Origin: Tillandsia leiboldiana
Lineage: Eukaryota > Streptophyta > Magnoliopsida > Poales > Bromeliaceae
Direction: 5' to 3'
Assembly (NCBI GenBank): GCA_029204045.2
Contig: CM055071.1
Span: 24,537,693-24,601,692 of the forward strand
Length of the DNA stretch: 64,000 nucleotides
Numbering within the stretch: position 1 is the stretch's first letter; each line of letters begins with the position of its first letter. The notes beneath the pieces are model-generated. The model did not search any database and was not told the origin of the DNA. It was given only the letters and a program-made list of their open reading frames with translations. Positions 22,729 to 33,968 of this stretch are shown piece by piece. A program made the translations under genes and the position numbers.

Positions 22729-23790
22729 CGCCCTACTGCGTGGGCGCCCAGCAGCGCCCGTGCACCCAGCGCAGCCCAACCGCACGCCCTTGGCTGCGGC
22801 CCCTCCACACCATGCCGCGACCAACCAAACGCACTCCGACCACCTCCAAATGCCCAAATCAGCTCAAATCCAAATAACCAAGCTTCCTCTCCCAACTTCT
22901 TCTCTTTCTAAAAAAAATGGCACGTACCTTGGTGGAGGGTCGGCGCGCGCGCACCACTCGCTCCACGTGGCTCCAGGGCGAAGGTCCATCAAGAAAAACT
23001 CACACATACTCCATTTCTCCTCTCCCTTCCTTTTCCTTCTTCCCTTTTCTCTTTTTTTTTTCCTTTCCTCTGTTCAAACATTTTTCCTCTGTTTCATCTC
23101 ATGACGAAGGTGATGACGTGGAGGGCTTCTTAATTAGGGGAGGGTTGCTAATTAATGTGGTGGTGGCAGCATTTAATGCTCCACAAAATATCTCAACTCA
23201 CACACTTTAAGCCCATTATCAAAATCCACTCCCTGCATTCCTTCTCTACAACACACGCGAAACCCAATTAAATCAACCAATTAATTTAATTAATTAAATA
23301 ATCAATCAAAAGCCCCCCGTCAACTCACTTTTTGCCCTCGGGGCCTCCGCACGGGTCCGGATCCTCCCGAACCCCGCTGTAATCTGGAAATACACATGCT
23401 CAAAGCTTTTTTCTCCTCAAAAAGATCAACCGTGGAGTCGGTACACTCAAACCAAAAACCGGCTCCAAAACTGCCAACAACAACTCACTTTTTGCCCTCG
23501 GTTCTTCCGCGTCAGTCCGGAACCTCCCGAACTCCGCTGTAATCCCAAAGTATACCTGTTCCAAGTATTTCCAAATTTTCTGCACTCCACTGTGAAGTCG
23601 AGGCTTCCCCGAAACCAGTCCTCAACGGCGGACAATGCCCGGAAAATTCCGAATCAAGCTGGGGCTTCCGCGTAGATTCAAATCAACCCGAACTCATCTG
23701 TAAACACAAAGGCAACATGCCCGAGGCAATTCCACCGCACCACGCCATCATGCGAGGTCGGCGCACCATCCGAAAACTCGGTATTCTACA

Positions 23791-23795
23791 TGCGC
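23791..23795. repeat. Right target-site duplication of E2 (TGCGC)
   Basis: Pairs with TGCGA at 3702-3706. Confidence 0.75.
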
Positions 23796-24848
23796 CGCAT
23801 AGGGAGCGCAGTGCGCCTCTGACAGTATCTCCTCCTTCTACTCTGACAGCTTGGGCACACAAATCCACCCTCGAAAATGTATTGCGCCGTCTGCACTCAC
23901 CGGAAAGTCGCCCGCGTGGTCCGGGGAGATCTTGTCTCGAACAAGCTGTAACTGTGCGTCTGTGTTCTGACCTTCCAGGATTTTCTCTAATAAGGTAGGC
24001 TTGACCATCAATGACAAGAGTCGCGCGACCGTACCTGCTGGTACCACCTCCAACCTCAAACGTGAAAAATCTGCGATCAACCTGTCCTGCTGGGTAATCG
24101 CGCTCGTCGGTTTCTCCTCGATTTGACCCTTCCTGCTCAAAGCATCAGCTACAACATTTGCTTTTCCGGGGTGATACTGAAAGGACAAATCGTAGTCCTT
24201 CAGTAACTCCAACCAACGCCTCTGCCGCAAATTTAGTTCCTTCTGAGTGAACAGATATTTAAGGCTTTGATGATCCGAGAACACCTTACAACGAACACCA
24301 AAAAGGTAATGCCTCCAGAGCTTTAGAACGAAGACGACTGCTGCCAGCTCCAGATCGTGTGTCGGGTAATTCCGCTCATATTCTTTGAGTTGTCTTGAAG
24401 CGTAGGCTATGACTTTCCCCTATTGCATCAATACACCCCCAAGACCGATCCGTGATGCATCACAGCAAACCTCATAATCCTCTCCGGGTGTCGGTAGCAC
24501 AAGCACAGGTGCCCGTGTTAGCCTGTTTTTGAGTTCCTCGAAGCTCTCCTGGCATTGGGCCGTCTAACTAAATCTTTCTCCTTTCCGGGTTAAACGGTTT
24601 AGAGGGGCAGTGATCTTTGAGAAACACTCCACGAAGCGTCTGGAGCATCCTGCCAGGCCCAAGAAACTGCGAACTTCCGTTACTGTAGTCGGTCGGGGCC
24701 AGTTGGTCACCGACTCCACTTTCTTGGGATCCACTGCAATTCCCGCTGCTGAAATTATGTGCCCCAAAAAGCCCACTTCGCGAAGCCAGAACTCACATTT
24801 CTTAAGCTTAGCAAACAACTTCTGGTCCTTGAGAGTCTGGAGAATAAT
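23791..24848 (-). pseudogene. E1 pol 5' part: RT C-terminus, RNase H and integrase N-terminus
   Basis: On the minus strand from 24848: the end of RT (RIILQTLKDQ, FAKLKKCEFWLREVGFLGHIIS, LGLAGCSRRF), RNase H (DASRIGLGGVLMQ, HDLELAAVVF, FSDHQSLKYLFTQ, DALSRKGQ), then the integrase N-terminus as far as APYAAH at the E2 junction. Two in-frame stops are visible: TAG at 24566-24564 where the family has tryptophan, and TAG at 24422-24420 where it has glutamine. Both are transitions, consistent with methyl-C decay. The frame resumes after E2 at 3701 with HPGGTKMY, proving E2 inserted in this gene. Upstream RT, protease and gag are cut off at 24849. Confidence 0.9.
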
Positions 24849-26232
24849 CCGCCTGATACTTATTAAGCTCGCTTCCCTACTTGGAGTTCCCCGTCACGAC
24901 GACACCGGTCCGCAGACCACTTCTGACGGCGCTGAGCAGTAAGCAACAAAAGTCTCGCGATGCGTCGGGGTACCCCAGTCATACCACCAAACCCGTACCG
25001 ATGAGCCCTTAAAAAAAAAACCCAACGACAAGGGAAAAAACACACTAACGCCCTCATAAGGCTCCAAGAGGTGCCAACAAAAAATGCTGGGTCACTAACT
25101 ACAAGAAAAAAAATCTCCCCCGAAAATAACGAACCCACCCGTCACCAACACGGACCACCTTCACCCGTCACCAACACGGGCCACTAGCTCGGAGCATAAC
25201 CACCATCCCGGGTTGTCCGCTCCGACTGTCCGTCCTACCGAGGCGACGGTCAAAACTAAAGCTAGGTTTCAGCTCTAAGACCTACCACAAGGTCTACCCC
25301 ACAGCAAAAAGCTGCATGCAGGGCATCCTAGCCGAAAGTGACCAATGCCAGAGCTCCAAGTAGTCAACAGATCGCGTTGACCCACACTTGCCCCAATTAA
25401 TCAACGACACAAAACGCACCCAAACTAAGCCTCAAGACTATGCCTTGGTCATGGGAAGCTGGCGACAAAAACCAAGAGATATGGTCCTACTTCCGTCCTG
25501 GCACCATAGGGGGGTGCGATAGTTTGGTTAACCACTAACGCTCGGTCCCAATCCGTTGCCCCTCCAAGCACCGGGCATCGAACCGAGCTGTAAACCTCCA
25601 GACCAAACAGTGACACTCCCAACTAGGAAAATTCTAAGCTCAAAGCCCATGAAAACAAAGGCCTCCAGGTACAATAAACTACCCATCCGAAACCTATCAG
25701 GTCGGAAAAAGGACATGCAACGAATATAGCGAGAAAAATCCTGTCATAAAGTTGCCTAGGTTTACTAAGCGCACTCGAGGGATCAAGCGCCAACCCACCA
25801 GTAAGACAACCTAACCGACCCTCTTGTGCAGAACACATGAACCCAACCCAGAGCTACACCACCACAACCCCCTTAAAAGAGCTAATTGGCACCACCCAGC
25901 GTCAAAAAGCTAAACCCCCAATATAAAGTCGCCACTTACGCACACTTGTGCGAAGCGAGACATGGCCTCTCTAACCAAAATCGAGCCCAAACGAACAAGA
26001 TTTACTAGCCCCGGTGGTCTCCTTTTTAACCCAAAGGAGCACCCCAAAACCCCACCACGACGATTTCTACAACCATCGCAGTGACTACAGTAAAAACCCG
26101 AACTATGGGTAACCACCGTAGGGGAGAATCCTCATTCCTACCCATACCTTGCCCAAGATGTAAAAAAAGAATCGGCCGACTATCTGCTGTAACCTAAAAC
26201 TAGAAGACCTAAAAGGTACAACCTTAGACAGG
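24849..26232 (-). other. Degenerate segment starting with an integrase fragment; rest unassigned
   Basis: The first ~120 bp (24851-24970, minus strand) resemble integrase just before the GPF region: LLLTAQRRQKWSADRCRRD then ELQVGKRA and a decayed RVS. It directly abuts E1 RT at 24849-24851, an order impossible in one element. From 24970 to 26232 I recognise nothing. There is a short direct repeat (CCCGTCACCAACACGG near 25138 and 25165). The whole segment recurs at 48262-49622 with many indels. Confidence 0.55.
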
Positions 26233-28497
26233 AGGCTTGTCACGCCCCGGGGTCGAAACTGCGACTCGAGCTCGCCAACAGATCCGCTGTCGAAACGGGA
26301 AGCCCCGCACCGACGAAGCGTCTAACTTGCAAAGATAGAACTACAGATACACAGATATCAGAGCGGAAAAATAAAAGCTGTAATATAAAATCCAACTACT
26401 ATAAAGCTGAAAATAAATACAAGGTCCATCTCCCAAATACCTGAATAATACAAATAAAAATCCACCTATACAACATCTATGAATCCAAAAAGGGAGATAA
26501 CAAAAACTAGAAATATAACAATAAACAGTGAATCCCACAGTCCGGGATGGTACATCTACCTAACTCTAAAGGAACTATGCTGGTAGGGAACTATCTCGTG
26601 ACTCCCTGTCCTCGGTCCGTCGCGCCAGCTCAGGCAAGAACGGAAAGAAAAGCCTCAGCAACCTGTCACCGACAGAGGGTGTGAGAACTACATCCTACAG
26701 TAGTTCTCAGTAGGTACCGTCTCCAAGACCCACGGTCTGCCCACTAAGTCTACTAGAGGCAGAGATAACAGAAAAAGACAGCGATGAAGAAAACTAAGCT
26801 GGAAAAGTATCTACAGCTATCATGCCTCTATCTACTTTGCTCAAAAGGGAAAAACACAGATGATGGTATGCCTCCACTCGCTACTGCTAATATGTCTCAA
26901 GTATCATGTTCAAAGTAAAACTCATCTATGAACATGCTATGGAACTCAGTCTCACATATCACCCAATCTCAATGACTGTCCCTCTTTGGACCAGTCAAGC
27001 CTGCGCTCATCTACTGCCACTCATGCCCAAACAGGGCTTGGTCTTACGTAGGGTGTCCCTCAGGGACTATCTCAGTAACCACATCGCAGCCTCGTCAGGC
27101 TCGGTATCATCATCGCATCCGGAGCGTAGCTCGCGGGGAGCGACCCCGCGAACTCAAGTATCTCACAACTGGCATAAAACCTCAGTCTCAGCAGGCTATA
27201 ATCCATGATCAAACAGATCGGAACTCAATGCTCAACTAGCATAACTCGGTCGGAGAAAGAATCCACGACTCAATCAGGAAATGCCCACACAATCTCAAAG
27301 CTATGTCGGAGAAACCTCGATGACTCAATCTCAGAAAGTTAACCCACTAAAAGAAAGTACACAACCACTGGGACCACCGTCAGCCCAAACGGCTCCCAAA
27401 ACGACACCCCACTCATAGACGAGAAGAACCGTCTGACGCAGCAAGGGTCTGAGAATCTCGTTAGGCCGATGCCTAGAACCCCAATCAAATAAGAAAATAC
27501 TCTAGGCTTAGCCTATCGAAGTTCTCGATCCCTTACCGTTCAGGGATTCGGCTCCCTCGGTTAAAGTGGGAAACCAACACAACAAGCTAAACTCACGGGC
27601 TGGAAATGCTCTACAACCAAATAGCGGAGGGTCCGAAAACCCCGGGAGACTGATACCTACGACCCCAATCAAACAAGAACAGGCTATAGGCGTAGCCTCC
27701 CGTTGCTTTCGTCCCTAGAAAGAAATCAACCCTTAGAACCCAGATCACTCACCCCTGTCGGGTGAGGAACAATTTAGGAGAAAAGGTGACCTTTATTATA
27801 AAATACCGTCTTGAATTGAGAAAACCAACTTTTATAGATTTTAGTTCTCTGAGAAAATCAGTTAAAAATAAGTTTATTTTCCGGACTCCCAAGGGTTAAT
27901 GCCTCCGCCCAATCAAACAAGAACAGGCTTCGGCGACCCCTAGAAATTCGGAAGGAAAAACACTGGTTTACTAAAATCATGAGTGTCAAAAAACATTTTG
28001 GGTTCAAGGTCCAGATAACACATGCTCACCACGATCACAACTTGGTGGTGACAACCAACTAGAGAAATACCCAAAGATTCGGGCCACCGTTTTCCCAAAA
28101 CGGTTCCCAAAACACTAACACTGGCCTAACACGGCTACCAGACCCCACTCAGCCCCCAGGCCCGAGTGCAACATACGTCCCACAATGCCCTGACCACTCG
28201 GCCCACTACCCAGGCGAGGAACTCTATGTCCTGAAAGAAATGCAATGTGTGAGATGACTAAAGCATAAAAGAACCTAGCCCAGATTAAGGTTCTCTATTG
28301 GTCTGGTTAAACACAGGCAACATATGACAGGGGTGCTAGTCAAGGTTCCAATAATACACTTATTCTAGCATGATCCTATCATAATAGAATTAGAAGGAAG
28401 TCCGCAGACTTAGCGAAAATCCAACCCACCTCAGTAAGCCACCAATTGCTCGTAGACACTTGCAATTGGCCTCCACGCGATTCCTTGCCTCCACCGG

Positions 28498-28795
28498 AGT
28501 CCGCACGCAAAACGGAGCACGCCGCCGGAGTCCGCACGCAAAAAGTAGCACGGTGCCGGAGTTCGCACGCAAAATGGAGCACGGTGCCTGAGTCCGCACG
28601 CAAAACGGAGCACGGTGCCGGAGTCCGCACGCAAAATGGAGCAAGCTGCCAGAGTCCGCACGCAAAACGGAGTCCGCACGCAAAACGGTGCACGCCGCCA
28701 AAGTCCGCACGCAAAACGGAGCACGGTGCCGGAGTCCGCACGCAAAACGGAGCACGCCGCCGGTGTCCGCACGCAAAATGGTGCAGTAAAACACT
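28498..28795. repeat. 31-bp tandem array in S1
   Basis: TCCGCACGCAAAA recurs at 28500, 28531, 28562, 28593, 28624, 28655, (28673, short unit), 28704, 28735 and 28766. Units alternate GGAGCACGGTGCCGGAG and GGAGCACGCCGCCGGAG. Because 31 is not a multiple of three, all frames are visited and stay open on both strands; no protein is implied. Confidence 0.95.
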
Positions 28796-29553
28796 GTCCC
28801 TAACACGCATAAGAGCATGGGGTCAAATCCAATGTCCAAAAGGATGCCCCAAAACTGTGCCAAAAACACCGCAAAAATCAACACGCGGGACCTACCTCGA
28901 CAGCATCGCGCCGCCTATCTGGCTTTTTGGAACACCTCGCGCGCACCGCGAGGTCCACGGCGCACCGCGAGGTCCACGGCGCACCGCGAGGTCCACGGCG
29001 CACCGCCGCACCCCACGAAATCCCCTCCCTCTCTCCCTCTTGGTGCTCGGTTAGAGAAGAAAAGGAAAAAGAGAGGAGATGGGTGCGCGGGTGGAGAAGG
29101 AAGAAAAGAAGAAAAGAGGAAGATGGAGGGGAGGGGGTGGTCCATTGGACCCACCCCACGGAGCCCCGCCACCTGGCGGTCCACCCCACAGGGCTGGCGC
29201 GCACCTGCACAGGCGCGCACCCCCTGCGCCACACGGGCGCGCGCCCCCGCGCGCCACGTCGACGCGGTAGCCCGTGTGCCACACGGGCGCGTTACTCCGC
29301 GCCACACAGGGGCGGGACACCCCGCGCGCCCCCCGCGTCCGCGCGGGCGCAAATGGGGGCCCGCCACATGACGGCCCCCGCGCTGACCCGCGCAGAAAGG
29401 CGCGCTTCCCCAGCGCGCCAGCTGGGCGCCTTGCGCAGCACGCCACCGCGCCTCGAGCCGCATGCCATCGCCTCGGAATCCGTGTCGTCTCGAGATTCGC
29501 GCACGTTTCGCCCGTTTAAGCCCGGAAACAACCAATTTTTACTCTTTTCGCGC

Positions 29554-29860
29554 GCTGAGTCCGTTTTTGGCATCCATTCGACGCACAACGAACTCAATAC
29601 ACCAAAAATAGGTGTTTTCTCACCACCAAGCACACAGTCGAAGCGTTTTCGCGCGCTGAGTCCGTTTTTGGCATCCATTCGACGCACAACGGACTCAATA
29701 CACCAAAAATAGGTGTTTTCTCACCACCAAGCACACGGTCGAAATATTTTCACGCGCTGAGTCCGTTTTTGGTATCCATTCGACACACAACGGACTCAAT
29801 ACACCAAAAATAGGTGTTTTCTCACCACTAAGCACACGGTCGAGGCGCACGGGGATTCTG
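29554..29860. repeat. 101-bp tandem array (three units) in S1
   Basis: GCTGAGTCCGTTTTTGG starts at 29554, 29655 and 29756. Each unit runs through CATCCATTCGACGCACAAC and CCAAAAATAGGTGTTTTCTC. It is near the sense 5' end of the LTR, in U3. Confidence 0.92.
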
Positions 29861-29875
29861 GGACACCACAAGGCT

Positions 29876-30158
29876 ACCCGGTTACCCACGACCGAAAAAC
29901 AGCTGACACCCTAACAAACACCAGCAGATTACACTACCACCAGCCACCGTTGCTAACGATGACCAGGACGTCGGCAGAGGAAGGGGTTCGGAAAACAAAA
30001 GCCGACGCAATGATCTGCTGTGTTAATAGCCGCACCAAGTGCATGAACACCGTCAGCAATCCCACCGTGTCCTGTGCCGGTTGATTAGTCCATTGATTCC
30101 CAGCAACCATCAAGAACCCGGTGGTAGCCGGCCTCGACCCCAACCTCCAAAACAACAC
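29876..30158 (-). pseudogene. E4 gag N-terminal candidate
   Basis: A minus-strand frame between the PBS and S1 reads MVAGNQWTNQPAQDTVGLL and then LLTQQIIASAF. Its position and the Gln-rich helix-like stretch fit the start of a Tekay gag. I cannot match a signature motif, and the frame is cut by S1. Confidence 0.35.
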
Positions 30159-30323
30159 GACTACACCAGCACAACACCCGAGCTAAATAAAGAAACAATT
30201 ACTCAACAATCCCGCACTCTCGCATCTCTACGCACCTATACCCTAATCATTTCATTAGTTAGTAGCCAGCGGTAATGTACTCTGTGGATGTTGGACAGCG
30301 ACTGCTGTGGTTAAAGTTATTTT
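30159..30323 (-). other. E4 leader between PBS and gag
   Basis: About 165 bp of leader by position, with no motif recognised. Confidence 0.45.
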
Positions 30324-30335
30324 TCTCTGATACCA
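30324..30335 (-). promoter_or_regulatory. E4 primer-binding site
   Basis: The minus strand reads TGGTATCAGAGA, one mismatch from the tRNA-iMet complement at its last base. The 8-nt spacer GATTAAGA (30336-30343) to the LTR is identical to that of E3. Confidence 0.82.
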
Positions 30336-31109
30336 TCTTAATCTGTCACGCCCCGGGGATTTAAGTAGGCGGAAGAAAAGCAGATATTTTTTTTTTTTTT
30401 TGAATACCCTTTCCCCCGGTGTGTGCCAAGATCTGCCGCATATACAAATTCACTCCGCAAACGGGCGGAGTCTCCTTTGTATATGCACGGCGTCACGATT
30501 ACAATAATCACTTTAACCACACTAGTCCAAGAGTGGAGTAAAAGAGTATATACAACAATATTGCATAAGCATCAAGAGGCCGACTAACTTTGAAAGGATA
30601 AATCCGTAGGTTTTTAAAACGGTGCCCACACGACACCTATATGTTTAAAATCATTTTCGCAATCCATAAATCCACAGGGTTTTAAAAACGGTGCCCACCC
30701 GACACCTATGTTTTTCAAAGTTATTTTCGCAATGCTTTTTCGGTAGTTTGAAAACAGCCGGCTAACAGATAATGAAGTAACCAATCATCCACAGAAGTAT
30801 GAAATCATCCCAACATCCACATCCACCGTACAAATGTATCAAACTCACATAGCTACTAATAGATAATGAAACGAGCATAAGGAAAGTAAAAACAGTCTTA
30901 GCCTCGAAGGTCCAACAATCCTCTCGTCGCGGCCTCACCGTCGCCCGAGCCCCCACCCCTGACTGAGCCTACCACAATATGGGAAGTCAGTGGCACATGG
31001 TGTAAAGTATGAGATGCAGGAAAGGCTGTAAATAAAGAAAAAAGCAAGAACCAGTGCATCCACCCCTCCTCATCATGCAATCGACGGTAATCCCCCCTGT
31101 ATAACCCAA

Positions 31110-31240
31110 CTGAGCACCTCCCCCGGCAAACCACATCGAGCACCTGCCTCGGCAAAACCCACCGAGCACCTGCCTCGACAAACCACACCGAGCACCTGCC
31201 TCGGCAAACCCCACCGAGCACCTGTCTCCGCAAACCACAC
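31110..31240. repeat. 26-bp tandem array in E4 LTR
   Basis: GAGCACCTGCCTCGGCAAA-like units start at 31112, 31138, 31164, 31190 and 31215. Confidence 0.85.
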
Positions 31241-31789
31241 CGCTCTCACCTTGGTGCCTCTAACCCCCCACCTACGGGGGCCCCCACTATGTCACCTTGT
31301 GGGGTGCACGGGTCAACATACCACTTTTCCGGAAAAGCACACCCTCGCGGTGGCCAAACCGCTGGTGTGCGTGCAACAACCTCGAGCATCGTAAGCCATA
31401 GTATAATATAACATAGAGCACCGCGACACTCAGTCGCCATAAATAATATAATAATGATTCTTGAGCATAAACAGGGGTTAAACATACTTCAACATGCTAT
31501 TACTTTATTCTTACCAATTACCCTCAGTTCCAGACCAAAAACAAAGTCGAAAGGGGTACCCACCTTGACGTGCATTGACTGGGACACTCGGACTCGTCTC
31601 GTGCCCCCGTACAGTTCTCAGACCTAAAAGTCCCCCCCAAAAATAAGTGTTAGTAACACTAAGATTTAACACCCAAAAACGCCAAACATTGACTCGAAAC
31701 TGAAACGCCGACGCGGCCCTAGGACCCCGACGGTGGCTAGGCCAAAACTCGCGTGGCGAAAATCCCCGCACGGCACCAACGCGTGCGGC

Positions 31790-32480
31790 ACGCACCGCCA
31801 CGTGGGCAGCCCCGCGTGGCACCAGCCCGCGCGGCGCGGCCTTCCTGAGGGCGGCCCCGCGCGGCACCTGCCCGCACGGCGCCTTGCTTGCGGGCGGCCG
31901 CGCGCGGCACCAGCCCGCGCGGGCGCCTGCCTGTAGGCAGCCCCGCGCGGCACCAGCCCGCGCGGTGCGCTGCTTGCGGGCAGCCCCGCGCGGCACCAGC
32001 CCGCGCGGGGGCTGCCTGCTGGAGGCCCCGCGCGGCACCAGTCCGCGTGGGCGCCTGCCTGCAGGCAGCCCCGTGCGGCACCAGCCCGCGCGGTGCGCTG
32101 CACCAGCCCGTTCGGTGCGCTGCCTGCGGGCAGCCCCGCGGGCAGCCCCGCGGGCACCACCCCGCGCGGCGCCTGCCTGCATGCAGCCCCGCGCGGCACC
32201 AGTCCGCGCGGGCGCTTGCCTGCAGGCAGCCCCGCGCGGCACCAGTCTGCGCGGTGCGCTTCTTGCGGGCGGCCCCGCGCGGCACCAGTCCGCGCGGGCG
32301 CCAGCCTGCAGGCAGCCCTGCGCGGCACCAGCCCGCGCAGTACGCTGCCTGCGGGCAACCCCGTGCGGCACCAGCCCGCAGGGGCGCCTCGCCTGCGGGC
32401 GGCCACGCACGGCACCAGCCCGCGGGGGCGCCTCGCCTGCGGGCGGCCACGCACGGCACCAGCCCGCGCGGGTGCCCTTT
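31790..32480. repeat. GC-rich tandem array in E4 LTR
   Basis: More than a dozen units combine CCCCGCGCGGCACCAG, TCCGCGCGGGCGCC and GCCTGCAGGCAG, with TGCGCTGC variants. This is the full version of the array truncated at 1455-1855. Frames remain open on both strands for composition reasons only. Confidence 0.9.
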
Positions 32481-33133
32481 TCGCGGCCGGTACATCGCGG
32501 CTGCGGCGGCGGCGGGGGCGAGGGCAGCGACACACGCATGGGACTTGCCCCCGACCCCGACGCGACACGGCAAGAAAAACCCAACCACAAAAAACCAGAA
32601 AAACTCTAACCTCTCACCTTGATTTCGCTAGAGGAGGAGGAAGAAGGAGGATCGCCCGCTCCTCGCTCGATCAACCCCGCGGAAAGGAAGCAATTTCTCC
32701 TTCCCTCTCCCCGTCTCAGTTTTCTACGCCGCTTTCTTGAAAAGAGGGAAAAGATGGATTTCGGGTTTTTCCCCCCTACGCACCCCGATCGGAATAAAGG
32801 CTAAACAAAATTAATAAATTAAAAACCAGTTAAATCCTTAACCATTCAAAATTTGAACGAGGGGTCCAGATTACCTCGGAAAGCGTGCCGATCGCCAGCA
32901 CGAATTCCGATGTGCCCAAGGTGATAGAGAACTTCAAAAGTCTTTTTTGGGAGATCTCAGAGTCGGAAATTGAATCCGATCGCGCCACAATTCACCGTTT
33001 TGCGAGCTCTAGCATTTAAAAATACTCGCAAACCCCGACGATCAGCCCAGAATTTCTCGAATTTTCAACCCCTAACAACTGAGATAAAATAAATTAGAAC
33101 CAAAACGAAAAGAGGAAAGGTCGTGGTATTACA

Positions 33134-33968
33134 CGGGATGAACCGGTTGGCGCGATGTCATGCAACGACTGATTGTGAATTGAGAACAGTGACCCTTCCA
33201 CGAGCTGGACTGGAGGAGTTCATTTTCATAAGTTGCCAAGGTACCCTTCCTGCATGAATGGCTTCAGGGGTTTTGGGTTAGATGCCACCACTTGAGCGTT
33301 GGTGACGATTAGGACTAGAGGTTGTGTCCCTAGGGGTCATGGTTAGATCGTAGCCTCCGTTTTTGTAGCCACGGCAGGAATGACCTCAACACTTTGTGCT
33401 GAAATTTATGAGCAGGACGAAAACTTCGAAAGGCTACTACAGAAATGGAGACAGTGCCTGAACCTGTTCTTGTTTGATTGGGGCGAAGGCACTGGTCTTT
33501 CAGAATTTTCGGACTTTTCGTTAATTTCAACTGTTTTCTAAATAGAGAGTTGTGGTTGACAACTTTCCTGCAGGTGGGGCCTTTACCTTTCTTGTTTCGT
33601 TGTGTTGGCAAACTTCGAGTAGATTTGGACGAGTTAGTACCGTGGGTTTGCTTTTTGAGGTTGTTGCTTGTCCCCGCAATTTGTTGGAAGTCCTCGTGTT
33701 CCACATCCCAGCCCGTGATTGACTCACTCCACTTAAGATCCGTGAGTGTTTGGAATACGAGGGACGCCCGTTGCGAATCCTGTCTTGTGAGGTGAGAGGA
33801 TTGCGCAACAGGGGCATGCCCTACTTGTCTTTGTTGAGGAGCAATCACGGGGAGTGAGTGGCGATTGGGGAGCTGGAGTCGGTGTTGATGGATACCCACC
33901 CATCTGTTTGAGACTCCCGTTGAGGTTTGTTAGTTTCGAGGACGAAACTTTCTTTTAGTGGGGGAGGA
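33134..33968 (+). pseudogene. E6 pol remnant: protease tail, scrambled middle, chromodomain end, PPT
   Basis: Plus strand. GMNRLARCHATTDCELRTV at the start corresponds to the protease tail and linker (GMDWLSxYxxxIDCExR in relatives). The middle is scrambled, and around 33440-33520 it holds a stretch like a block of the E6 LTR itself (TTCTTGTTTGATT...CGAAGGCA, compare 36240 and 36550). Around 33738-33950 the chromodomain appears in shifting frames (GRPLRIL, LRNRGMPYL, LRSNHGE, GELES) and the GTTTCGAGGACGAAAC tail. It ends in the purine tract AGTGGGGGAGGA at the LTR. RT, RNase H and integrase are gone. Confidence 0.75.

Larger units (their letters stand above)
19199..23790 (-). mobile_element. 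E2 5' LTR (4.59 kb)
   Basis: Pairs with 3707-8117. The ~181-bp excess is explained by two extra 91-bp units. It ends CGGTATTCTACA on the plus strand and is followed by the TSD. Scattered substitutions relative to its partner are roughly 1-2 percent by eye. Confidence 0.92.
26233..29875 (-). mobile_element. S1: solo LTR with perfect TSD AGGCT
   Basis: AGGCT at 26233-26237 and 29871-29875 flanks a 3633-bp unit (26238-29870). Its plus-strand start TGTCACGCCCCGGGGTCG and end GGGACACCACA give a TG...CA LTR in minus sense. No PBS, PPT or pol lies inside, so it is a solo LTR, normally produced by LTR-LTR recombination. Its first ~1 kb on the plus strand resembles the corresponding ends of E2, E6 and E7. 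It interrupts E4 between leader/gag and the segment at 24849-26232. The same insertion with the same TSD is at 49623-53252. Confidence 0.9.
30344..33133 (-). mobile_element. E4 5' LTR (2.79 kb)
   Basis: On the sense strand it runs TGTAATACCACGACC to CCCCGGGGCGTGACA. It is the same family and length as the E3 LTRs and about 90 percent like the E1 3' LTR. It could therefore be the other LTR of E1, but the broken junction at 24849 prevents proof. It contains a poly(T) run, a 26-bp array (31112-31240) and the GC-rich array (31790-32480). The flank right of it (CGGGA) should be its TSD; the partner is not in the window. Confidence 0.85.

Noticed and set aside
28498..28795. CRISPR-like regular 31-bp repeats
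   Set aside because: Units are contiguous with no unique spacers, lie in a plant LTR, and there are no cas genes.
31511..32622. Long open frames on both strands (Arg/Ala/Pro/Gly-rich) in GC-rich LTR arrays, also at 1357-2169, 9041-9742, 15095-15970 and 55000-56165
   Set aside because: They lie in tandem repeats inside LTRs, are open in several frames at once, and share no recognisable domain.
33478..33795. Plus-strand frame that looks like a small protein
   Set aside because: It is an out-of-frame reading of the decayed E6 pol end and an LTR-like block.
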